NCBI RefSeq assembly: GCF_963678635.1
Contig: NC_087068.1
Span: 50,797,724-50,861,723, forward strand
Source: Symsagittifera roscoffensis
Lineage: Eukaryota > Xenacoelomorpha > Acoela > Convolutidae
Length of the DNA: 64,000 bases
Direction of reading: 5' to 3'
Shown here: positions 21,701 to 33,700 of the stretch, one piece after another
Layout of the letters: every line of letters starts with the position of its first letter
Numbering within the stretch: the first letter of the stretch is position 1
Position numbers and translations under genes: made by a program
The notes under the pieces: generated by a model
Seen by the model: the letters and a program-made list of their open reading frames with translations, nothing else
Told to the model about the DNA's origin: nothing
Databases searched by the model: none

Positions 21701-24700
21701 CAAAATTTTTCCTGCAGAAAGGCTGCGCCATAATTCTTGTAGAAAAAAGTTAAAGCCTTAAGAACTCTATTTTTTGAATCTAGACAATTTTTGTGAAGCT
21801 TTTCGACTTCTCTGGAAAACTATCCTCCTAAAATTGAGGTTAAGTGATCAATTGACAGAAAGACCCGTGGGTTTCTTCCCTGCATAAACGGTTGCGCCCT
21901 AATATTAGTAGAAAAAATTTATACCTGAAAAAAGCCACTTTTAGACAACTTGACTATTTTTGTGACACTTATTGACTTTTCTCGAAAACTAATCTCCCAA
22001 ATCTGGGAAAGCAAAGTACGCGAGGCATTGTGTAGGATTATAGATAAATTATATCATACATTACAGGAGACTATTTGGGTCTATTTTGAAATAAGTCATG
22101 GAGTACAACCTTGTCAGCACTTCAAATTTAACTTCACGTTGAACTGTTCTGCCATACTGTCAACTTTCATAGCTTCATGACAGGACGTATGAGCTCCCAA
22201 GTTACATCTTTGCTTTTAGTTGATATATGAGATAACACTGAAAATTAAAATGGTTCGGGAATTAATTTGGTGGTTTTTGTTTTTGCACCAATTGCCTACC
22301 ATGCAGAAATTGAAAATTTTGTTTCCTTATGCGGTTGTCTGTTTGTACTGCTTTATAACCTAATTTGCTGTATTCAGTGCTTTTCACAAATTCACTTCAG
22401 TGCAATTCAATTGCTGTCACTGGAGAATTAACTATCAATTACAACGAATTTTGGATCAAGAGAACCAGCTGCCCCTAAAATAATTTAGGGAGGAGATAGT
22501 TCACTTGGATAATTAGGTTTGAGCTTAGTTTCACATTGGCCCTAATTTTAATCGAAAAGTTAATTCGAAATCAATTGAAAAAAAATTTAATCCCCGTTAA
22601 GGTTGTTTTGAAGAAAAATTCTTATTCTGACCTTAATAGTTTGTTGTTAGTCCTAGATAAGAAGTGAAAGCATGCAATCCAAAAATATTAGTTTGAAAAT
22701 TGTAGATAAAAAAGTTCTAAATTGTTTTTTGCTGGGGCTAATGAATTGCAAATAACTGTTTGAGAGAAAACTATAACCGAAATTATTGGAAAGTTTGAAG
22801 TAATTGATGGTAATGTTCCTTTCCTGTTCTTTTGGCTTGGTTGTATTTGCTTACTCTCATGCCGGAACTCTTTCTCACTGCGTAAAATAACGTGAGATAG
22901 GTACTATTATGGTAGAGTGGTCCGTCGAACAAGCAACTATGCGAAATATGTTGAGTCAGAAATTTCAGATTAAAAATTGTTTTAAAAATATCGTGTAGAT
23001 TTAGGTGATTGTCTCTCTAGGTCCGTGCACACTCTAACTTAACGGCACCGCAAAGTGGTCCCTTGGGTAATCAATTTAGCGGGCGACTGAGGTTCACTAC
23101 TATCCACAATCCCGAAAAGTTTATCTTTGTCGCAAGTATCCTTTATCGTACTGCGTTGCGTGCCACTTTTTTTCTCTGCTCTTCTGGCTGTATCGATCGC
23201 AATCATAATCGCAAGATCGCAAGATTTTTCAATTGCGGTTATTTTCAATAAAACCAAAATACGGATACGCAGGGATCCAAAGTGTCCAGAATACAATCTA
23301 GTTATCTAATCAAAAGGAAAGGGGTCGTGATCAATCAACACAATTGCCTGATTGCAGTTCAACTTCTCGTTGGTTCAGCTAACTGATTCTGCTTCTCTAG
23401 ATAATCCCGACTATCCAATTACACTCAGTAATTCCACACAACTAATTTGTTCGACTTGCTTAAATTAACAATGTATCTACAGGTACCTTCAAGTATCTTT
23501 GAGGTACTTTTAACTGTTACCTCTAATTTCGAGAATCAACTGTTCTCGCTTTTAGCATAAGTTTACACTAACTAACTTTGAGAACCAACTGTAATCTCGC
23601 TTCGTGCTAATTGTTGTCTAAATTACTATGAGAACGAACCGTTCGCTCTCTTAGCTAATTATTCTGCCAAAGGGTAGGCTCTCTCCGTAACTTGTTGCTG
23701 TTTTTCGATTTGAGTTTCTCTGATAGCTATATTTATGATTGTTCCGGAAAGGTTGTTTTACAAAATGGAACATTCTGTCGATATTGAAAGAGGTGCGTGA
23801 GGTCACTTAAAGCTATCGAGGAGGCTATTACCATAACTGGAATAAGATGTCCGTTCCAGTTATCACGTAGAGTATCTGCTTCACAACTGTCGGGCCATTT
23901 CCATTGACTACGAAGGCTGTGTCGAAAGCCGCATGACGACCCTTTTGTTCGACCCTTGTCGAACGCGGATTCCTCGAGTCCGATCTCCACGTTTTGCGCG
24001 AAATGCTGCGGGTTCATATCTACGAGTATCGTATCGAGCAGAACCACGAGGATAACTGGAATTACGTCGCTGGACTAAGTGTGTTCGGTCCTGGTCGGAA
24101 GTGATTTACTTAATATACAAGGATCGAATTCAGTCGGGCGAAGGTCAATCTCCTCTCGTTACGGGGTTACGTCCGCGGTGGCTTAAAAGACGACATGTTA
24201 TGATGACAACCGTTTCTGACGGGACTTCTGATGCTGCGCGCAGTGCTCCTATTGGATTTCTGAGAAATATGAACTCCGTAAATTGAAAAACGGTTCATTT
24301 TAAATGTATTAACTAACTCTCTCTTTTAAATGTATTATCTGTATTTTAATTGTTTTATCTCAGCTTTTTAACACCTCCCCCACCACCATCTCACATACAA
24401 GCATCAATTTAATGGTGTTACGAGGGGTTTCACAAGGTTAAGTATGCACATGCCAAATATTTTTGCCATAGTGTATGGCCTAATTATTCTGCATGCGGGG
24501 AAGCGCCTAACTCTCATTTCGTCTTGATGTCCTGTCTGTCGTCTTCTTTGCCTAGCACTAGCACCCACGCATTTGTTTCAAGAATTCTGACTCATAGATT
24601 TGAATGGTTAACCTTCCAATTACAACACAAACACAATTGTACCTCACTGTTTAGTAAACGTACGAAGAACGCAAAACAATTGAAATTGAATGAAATGCCG

Positions 24701-27700
24701 CATCGAGAGAGCGTGTATAAATATGAAGAAATGAATTTCATTTCATTGTTATGTATTGGCTTGCTTCGTTGTGCTCTGTTTCATGCGTTTGGTATGGGGA
24801 TATAGCTCAGTGGTAGAGCATTCGACTGCAGATCGAGAGGTCCTCGGTTCGAACCCGGGTGTCCCCTGAATTTTTGGTTTTGTTATTATGTACAACAAAT
24901 AAACAGCCTACGTTATAAACAATATTGATGTCTAAGATAATTTCGAAAGATATGAGTGAACTTGAGTGGTCTCTTCAGAATAAGACACCTGTATAGAGTT
25001 GGGAATGTACTAGTAAGTACACTCAAGATCAAATAACATGGTCCTGCATTTCAATTGCAATTTCAAGCAGATAAAATTGTTGGCCGACATGACCAAATTT
25101 AATTTTTAATCTGCAGAAGCCATTTTTTTTGAATTTTTCTTGTCTGAAAAAAGCGTACCGGCTCTTTTCCAGTTTGCCCCTCTTTCAAAATACCGAGTTT
25201 TATGTTTGTTTTATGTGTTATTACGGCTAAATGCGTGATGTTACGCTGTAAAGTATGAAGAACACATCTGTTCACAGTTGTGGATTTGTTCACCGCGCCA
25301 ATTTCATTGCTTTATGACAACGTTAATTAAGCTTTTCAAAATTGAATTTGAAGGGGGGGGGGGTGGAAAAGAGCCAACTTACCATGTGACTTGAAAATAT
25401 TTTTATTATTGAAGTTTTCATTGAATTGCCTGACCATGTTGGTTGAATTTGATTGGCTAATATTAGCCAATTGAATTTGACTGCCTAAATTTTAGCTCAA
25501 GCTGCAAAAGTATTGATTTTGGGCCGTTTTGTGCATATGAACCTGCTTCAATACTAAAACTAGGTAAAAATTGACCCCACTGTTGCAAGTTACTTGTACC
25601 TCTCAACTTGGGTACCGTACCGTAATAGTACATGTACTAGTACCAAATTTACTAGTACCGGTACCCTGCCCAACTCCTAGAGCTCTCAAATCGTTTAATA
25701 ATTATGCCAACTCTACACCTAGAGCTCTCAAATCGTTTAATAATTATGCCAACTCTACACCTAGAGCTCTGAAATCGTTTAATAATTATGCCAACTCTAC
25801 CCTAGAGCTCTCAAATCGTTCAATAGCCTTGCAGAAATGTGGCATTATTGTTTCAAACAATCTTTGGCTCTTTCCACTTTCCCTCCACTTTTCCAATTTT
25901 CCATTTTTTAAATCGTCTTACGTGTTATTATGGCTGAATGCGTGATGTTACGAAGTAAGGTATGAAAAAAAACTTTGTTCACAATAGTTCGCTTGGAAGC
26001 GGATCAATAAGCAGAATGCAGTCTAAGAGCAGAATGGGTGCAAGAGCAGAAAAACGGGAAGTAACAAGGGTTGATAAAACGATGGCTGTTAAATACTGAA
26101 TTGACTGTATTCTAGTTCGCATAAATAAGAGAGTGAACTAGAGGTCAACACATAACAGCTAGACAGTTCTAGGCTGATTGACAGGCAGGTACCAAACTCA
26201 CACTTAATTATAGTATGAGAAATCTCAGAGATAAGTAAATAAAGAATAGCAACTAAGATGATTGACAACTGAACATATTGTAGCCCCTGACATTTCCGTA
26301 TGGATGTAAAAATTAAATACATAGTAATTTAAATTTAATATAATAATTAATACCTTCAACCTGCTGCCTCAACTAACTCGATACAACAAACTTGAGTTTT
26401 AGGCTTATGGCCATCCCTCTCCCTGGGTAACGAGTTTTTAAATGAGTTTTAAACAAGGTTCACTTTCCTTCTCCCCCTGGATGTTTTCCTTTTTGTTCCG
26501 CACCCTGGATGTTTTCGATCATGACTCCTCCCATTTTATCAACTGGCTTTCTTCTTCTGGTACTCCTTCTGGTTCCCGAGCTTTCACTTTGACTGCCAGA
26601 TTCGACGTCTTCTTCTTGGCTACTATTCACAAGGCACTCTCTCGCAACTAACGCTGGTCGGTCTTGGCTCCCCTTTCCTTGTTTCTCTTGACCCCCTTTT
26701 CCTCGCTTCGCTTTCGTCACTGTAGATTTTGCTTTTACTCCCGTTCCATGTTCTGCTACTGCTGTACTGCCGCTTGGGCCTTGTCCCGCCGCAATCGCTT
26801 CGTGTCTTGCTAACACTTCTATCGGTAATCGTGCAGGGATAATATTTGGTGGCTGGTAATCTTCACTATCCGAATTGTCAGACTGGAAGGTGGCTACCGA
26901 TACTTTTTGCATAGCCTTTGGCCTCTTTGATTTTGGGCTCTCGACTGTCCCTTTCTTCGCGCTCGATAACATCTCCTTGAGCGTAGCCGGCTTCCGTTTC
27001 TTGGGAAGGTTGGGTTTTGGCTTTCCTGCCGCTGCACTTTTCCTGAGAACAGATCCGTTTTTTAGCTTGATAGTATGTTCGGATTCAGAGATTACATTAG
27101 ATTTTAAGAGTTTATACCGATTTAGGGTCTTGCTGGTGGTACGCTGATACAGGTCGCGTGCGCTTTTACTCCCTTGGATATTGGGGCCAGTGTCTGCACT
27201 CCCTTGGATTTTCGGGGCAACTCCCGATACCTCCTTTGGACACGTGTCCATTTGCTGGTCGCTATCAAGCATGATAGGGGCCCTTCTTAAAGCTGGAGCG
27301 TATGTCAAGTCGGACCTTTCCTCCCAATTCGAGTGCTGAGGGAATGCAATTTTACTCATCTCAGGATCGTTTTCGTCTAAACACGAACATTTTTGTTTTA
27401 AGACGTTCTTCCAATTCAAATTTTTCAAACTTGGTTTTTTCGTAAGATTGAGTAAAACGGTGTTGGCCTCCCGGCCGTGGTGAGCTTCAAAAGGTGTTAA
27501 TTAAGTAGTTGCATTTTTGGAAAATCGTAGGGCGCCTAGCGCTTTATCGACCATAGATTCTAGAGACTTATGCTCTTTTTCAGTCGCATATGTTAGGACA
27601 AAATTCTTCAAACTCTCTATTGTCCGTTCAACGGACCCCGTGCTTCGATGATCGTTCACTGGAGAGTACATTAGCTCGATGCCTTCGCTGTTACAGAAGA

Positions 27701-30700
27701 TTTTAAATTTATTAGGTGTAAAACATGATCCCTGATCAACGTGGATTTTCCGAGGTACTCCATGTTGAGTTATGTATTTATCGAGAAATTTTAAGACTTT
27801 ATCTGACGTGTTAGTGGTAGTAACCATTGCTGATGGCCACCTTGAGAAACGGTCCGTAGCAACCAAGACATATTTCTTACTCTCAATTAAGTAGTTCATT
27901 GGCCCCCAGAAATCCAACTGTATACATTCATTGGGTTCCCTTGGTTCAGGGACCTTCCCCATGTCTCCCTTGGGTAATAACGATTTTAGGTTCTTACCCG
28001 CTCCTGTGCATTGCTGACAGTACGTGGCCTTTGCTGCCAAACTGCGGTACATGTAGGGATGCCAGACGTCACGCGCTGCTTCGTACATGTTTCTTTTACC
28101 GTGATGGTTATAATGTATCCGCGACTCAATTGGCACTTGTAATGGCAAAGGAATGACCAGCCGTCCATCTAACCACACACAATCGTCCCGTAATGACAAA
28201 TCGTTTGCGTATTGGGCCCAGTACTTCCCAATCTTCAGGAGTTCTTCTTTCAAGTTGATTTTCTTCTCCAATGCTTCTTTAACTCGTACTAAGTTCACAT
28301 CTGCCGGTATGTTTGAGGCAACAAAATCTAAATTAAATAGTTCTGGTAACGCTTGGGATTTCTTGATAACCTTGCAATCACGGGGAATGATAGACATAAC
28401 TTGCTGATTTCGATTAACTGTAGGAAAAAGCTCGCCTGGGAATTTCGAGGGTATAGAAAGTACTGTATTAATTTTTGAATCCCGTATATTTTTAGTAATG
28501 GCAACAATTTCAGGGTTAATGACAGTTATTTCATCGCTACTCAATAGGTTTTCATCTAATTTAAGCGGAGAGTTGATCTGAGAGTGTAGATTATTCGGAG
28601 AGTTAGTTTGGGAATCAATTTCAACATTTTCAATTTCAAATACTGGGAAAGAACAACTCGACTCGCTATCCATTTTGTCTGAATTATTTGATATAGGCAA
28701 ATTTAACCGTCTTCCAAGGGAACAATATATAGAGCACACTGAATGTCCCTTGGATTTCTTTGATTTACGCGTTATGCAAATTGATCGTTTCCTATTGGTC
28801 GGTGTCTTCACGCATGACTTTCCGCCCTCAACCGTCGCTGTTTGTAGGCATGTTTCCCGTTCTCGCTTCTGATTGGATGAAAGCTGTCTAGACTGTTTAG
28901 AACCAGTTCCTTTAATGTCCTGATGATTTCGTTCACCAAGGGATTTTAAATCATTTGTAAAACCAAGGGTTTTTCTAATTGAAGCGATTTTTGCCACGGT
29001 GAACAAATTATCATATTGACTTATCGTTTTAGGGGGTTCGCTAGGATGCCTCGACAAGTAATCTGCTAATCCGATCTTGGCGCCCGGTTTGTGTTCTATT
29101 ATAAAGTCAAAGGGAATCAGTCTGTCTAGAGTTTTGTTTTTCTTGTTATTCCCGTTAAGTAATGAAATCAGGGCCTTATGGTCCGTGATAACTGTAAAAG
29201 ATCTTCCTAAAATGTAGTTTCTGAAATATTCGGCCCCCCATACCACCGCCAGCATTTCAAGCTCGTTAGTGGAATATTTTTTCTCGGCTGCGTTTAAGAA
29301 TCGTGATGCAAAAGAGATAGGGCGCCACCCTTTTGTACCCAATTGCTCTAAAACCGCTCCAAGGCCATTATGACTTGCATCGCAGACAACTCTAATGTCT
29401 TTATGAATATCAAAATGTTTTAATTCAACTATGTTTGCGACCCCCAATTTAATGTTTTTGAAAGCATTTTCACATTCCGCGGTCCAGTTATATTCATTTT
29501 TCTTGCTGAGAAGTGGCCTCATTGGAGCTGACATCACCGCTATCGCCGGTAAATATTTATGCAAGCTGTGGATTGAGCCCATAAATGATTTCAATTGAGT
29601 GACTGTTTTAGGAGCCTTTAATGCGTCTATCGGCGATGTTTTGCGTTTAAGCGGCGTAACCCCCGTTTTGGTTATACGATGACCGAGCCACTCGCATTCT
29701 CGTTTCGCAAACTCGCATTTTGGTAATTTCAGCGATATGTTTTCGCGATTTAGTTTCCTGAGGATCTTTTCAACCAAGGAGATATGTTCTACTTCCGTTC
29801 CCTTAGTTGTAACCAAAATATCATCAATAAACGCGTTCGCTTGTGGGAATTCGTTCAAAATTGAATCCATTACTCGTTGAAACTCTGCCGGCATGGACGT
29901 TAGCCCGTAAAACCCTGTCCGGAATCGGTATGTTCCTGTCGACCGTCCGCCCACCAAAGAAAAATTACAGTGCACGCTTGTTTCTTCACTAAGTGGTAGT
30001 TGCCCATACGCGTACGTTAGATCCATCGTAGTAAAATACACCTCCCCTTGTTTTTTCTCGGAAATAAGTTGTCCTATTGTATCTACAAGTTCTTCTGTAT
30101 TTGGCATTTGGTATTTGTTTTTATGAACTTGTTTATTAAGCTCTCGAGATTCCAATGCTAACTTCACGGACCCGTCTTTTTTTACGGCGATGACGATCGG
30201 AGAAACAAAATATCGATCCGAACACTCTTTCAACTTTTCTATATGTCCCTGGGTTAATAGCTTATCAATTTCCTTGTCCACCTTTTCTTGGAGCGTTACC
30301 GGCACTCTCCGTCTCTTCTGCTGCACTGGTACAAGATTTTCGAAAAATTCTGCTTGAACCTTGTAGTTCCTAATTTTTCCAACTCTAGTAAAAAGTTTTG
30401 GAAATAGCTTTCTGAAGTATAATTGCCATTGGTCCATCTGCTCATCCTCCGATTCGTCATGCCCCTCCTCGCATGAATTGTCTTCTGTCCCCTGAATGTT
30501 CATTAATTCCCCCCTTGGATCTGCTTGCATCAACTGGAGTCCGAGTTTTCCCATCAAATCACGTCCCACGATGGATGGTCTGGTCCCCCCCCCCAATGAC
30601 TCGGACTTCTGCTTTCGTCTTCCAGCCGTTTGATACTAACTCGAGTTCCATTCTGCCCAACATCTTGATCCGATTGTTGCTGTAATCCCGGAATTCGTCA

Positions 30701-33700
30701 TCGTCAGCGTCATCTTTTTTTAAATTAATTCCCGCTCTTCCCACTGTTCTCCTCAAATCATCTATTGTTAAAATGGATATTGGCGATCCACTGTCGATCC
30801 AAATGTTCATCGAGTGTCCATGAATGTATATTTTGAGTTTAGGTCCGGCAACTTTCAATAATGTTTCTTTCTTTCGTCTAATTGCCATAACCATGTAGTC
30901 GTCTGAACTTTCTGATGACCAGCTGTGGTGTTCTCGTTTAACGAAACCTACTTAGTTTGCCGCAACTTGGGGCCCCACGTCATCCGAGGGGGTACCTTCT
31001 TCCTCGAATAGCTCATCCCCTTGGATGAAGCCAACCGGTTGTCCCCCCCCCCCTCGACTGTCGTTTTCCCCGGCAAGTCCTCACAAAATGCCCGACCTTT
31101 TTGCAAGCAAAAATTGCATGTGACGGCTCTGGCTGGGCATCGTTGTCGGTGTTCTGGGGTGAAGTTCGGTCGATCTTGCATTCGTTCTTGTGTTCGACCT
31201 CCTCCACGATTTGGGTATTGGCCCCGTCCCCTTGGCATTCCTCGTCCCCTGGATCCACGAATATTGCTGATTGGTTCCGTTTTGATCTGCAGGGAACCCC
31301 CTGGCGATGGATAAGCCGTTCCCGTGGAACCGGATGCGACGCCCTTGTAAGTCTTTGCGTACTTGTCTCCTCTTTCATACGACATCGCGATTCTCAATGC
31401 TTCCTCCGGGGTCTTAGTTTCCCGACACAGCTCGTTCTGCGCGTCCCTGTTCCTCATGTTGAATATAAATATGTCTCTCACCATTTTCCGCTCCTGGGTG
31501 CCCAAATTGCATCTTGCCGCCATTCCGCTAAGTTCTGCATAGAACGATTCTAAGCTTTCACCCTCCGTTTGTTTCCTTGACAACATCTGGTACATCTCGT
31601 ACGTTTCGTTTCGCTCTTTCTGAAAAAGAGCTACACAGGTATCCAAAAAACGTGGGTATCGTATTGTTTCCATATCTAAGTGTGGATGCTGATTATGCAA
31701 GGCTCTCTGTCCCTCGTGTCCCAGGCATAGGTACAGATTCGATATCAGTGTACGTTCACCTTCTCCCCTTGGTTTGCCACCAACGTCACCCAGGTCATTA
31801 ATCTGTGCTTCAGTTAATGTCGATGCAAAGTAAAATTCCGACGAGACGAGTCCATGTTTCGCCACCATTGCCCAATGAAATCTTTGTTTCCAGTGTTCCC
31901 ATAAGAGTTGTGGTTCCGCCTGATTCGGAAGCCAGAATGCCACAATTCCAAGGGGTTTTTCCCCCCTCCATCCACTGGCTGCGCCATAACAAGGGTTGAT
32001 AAAACGATGGCTGTTAAATATTGAATTGACTGTATTCTAGTTCGCATAAATAAGAGTGAACTAGAGGTCAACACATAACAGCTAGACAGTTCTAGGCTGA
32101 TTGACAGGCAGGTACCAAACTCACACTTAATTATAGTATTAGAAATCTCAGAGATAAGTAAATAAAGAATTGCAACTAAGATGATTGACAACTGAACATA
32201 TTGTAGCCCCTGACAGAAGTTATTAACTTACTGATTAATACGGGAAAATTAAAAAAAAACATTTATCAGAATCGTCAATAATACCAAGAAATTGAATAAA
32301 TCGTTCCTGAATTGAATAATTTCATCAGGATTTTTTCATTGAATTAATTTTTAAAATTTTCGATTTAATTACTCAAATTGATGATTCACAACTGAACATA
32401 TTGTAGCCCCTGACAGAAGTTATTAACTTTTACTGATTAATACGGGAAAGTTTAAAAAACATTTATCAGAATCGTCAATAATACCAAGAAATTGAATAAA
32501 TCGTTCATGAATTGAATAATTTCATCAGGATTTTTTTCATTGAATTTATTTTTAAAATTTTCGATTTAATTACTCAAATAATGCATAAATTATTAGTTTT
32601 TTTGTTAATATTGACTATTGTTACACTTAATTTACAGATCAGCTTATTACACAAGCATAGCTTGTGTTTTAGTATGAACTTTCATTTTTTCCAATCAAAG
32701 TCGCAAATTTTGTTGCGATGCAATTGTTGCGACAAAATGTGTTCATTTTGAAAGTGTTCTATTGGATCCCGCTATTGAGTACAGCCAATGCTAAGGATTT
32801 TAACACAGACTATTATACTACAAATAGCACTTTAGCTACAAGGTATCATGCTTTTGTAGCGTAGAGGTAGGGAAAGAGACCAGCAGCAAAATAAGAGTGC
32901 TCGAACCTGGGCAGGGTCGGATATTTCTAATGAACTTTTTCCTATAGTAGTTAAAATGCGTCTGCTTTATAAATTGAGGCATGTTAGTTGGTAAATTTTT
33001 TTTTCAAATTGACTGGTACTGCGAATGCGTCATAATTGGCTTGCGTCACTTAGCAATTATGTGGAATCATATTGGCGTGCGTTATTAAGAAGTTTTGTTT
33101 ACTCTAAGTTTTTTTCATTCAGTTTTTCCCAGTAGCGTTGTCGGTCATATTTTTGCTTTCGTATGCGAAGTGCAACTTCACTTCTGTGTAAAAGTTAACC
33201 TCGAGAAATTTTTTGAACAAAAGTTTAAAGAGCACAAAACATATAATATTGAACTGTTTTGATTTTTTTGAGAGTTTGGTTTGGGGCATTATGGGGCGGA
33301 CTAAAGTTAAGCAATTTCTCTCAAAATTTAGTTGGTCATTCGATAAAATAGCAATGCTTTTGGTCATTTTTGTATTTTTTGGCGAAACATGAGCTTCAGT
33401 TTAATAATGATTTCCAGATTTTGTCTCGGCTGGTTTCACTTTCAACCAATCAGAATTGCCAATTGAGAAGATTCATCTCATGTATTCCCTTTTTCAAAAT
33501 GGTCGAAGTTATCTTGTTTTGGGCCTCAAAACGGAACAGACCCAAAGTCAATAAAATGAAGTTTGAGTATTAATAACTTAAATTAATTGATGATTTTGAA
33601 ACCATAAATCAAAAAGAAACAAGGATTTGCTTTATAACCAGACTCGGGACCAGTCTAGGCTCTTCTACGTCCCCTCCTGCGAATTTTTACATTTTTTCTG

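Larger units (their letters stand above)
26062..32215 (-). mobile_element. nearly complete young Ty3/gypsy LTR retrotransposon
   Basis: A 6,154-bp element bounded by LTRs of 231 and 229 bp that differ by about three substitutions and one 2-bp indel. It is flanked by a 4-bp direct repeat GAAG (26058-26061 and 32216-32219), read as the target duplication. On the - strand the order is LTR, primer site, gag, protease, RT, RNase H, integrase, LTR. It sits antisense in FBXL intron 2. Breaks are few: apparent shifts at the zinc knuckle in gag (near an A5-G2 run) and at a ten-G run between protease and RT, and one stop at 27501-27503 inside integrase. No env-like gene was seen. Confidence 0.95.

Noticed and set aside
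23733-24047. 104-codon minus-strand ORF in the GC-richer block
   Set aside because: No recognised domain or splice signals; higher GC content alone makes longer open frames likely.
25677-25830. CRISPR-like regular repeat
   Set aside because: The 42-bp units are contiguous with no unique spacers; this is a minisatellite in eukaryotic DNA.
26875-31553. Plus-strand open frames across the young gypsy element (e.g. 28153-28407, 31101-31553)
   Set aside because: They are the reverse frames of gag and pol; no independent domain was recognised.
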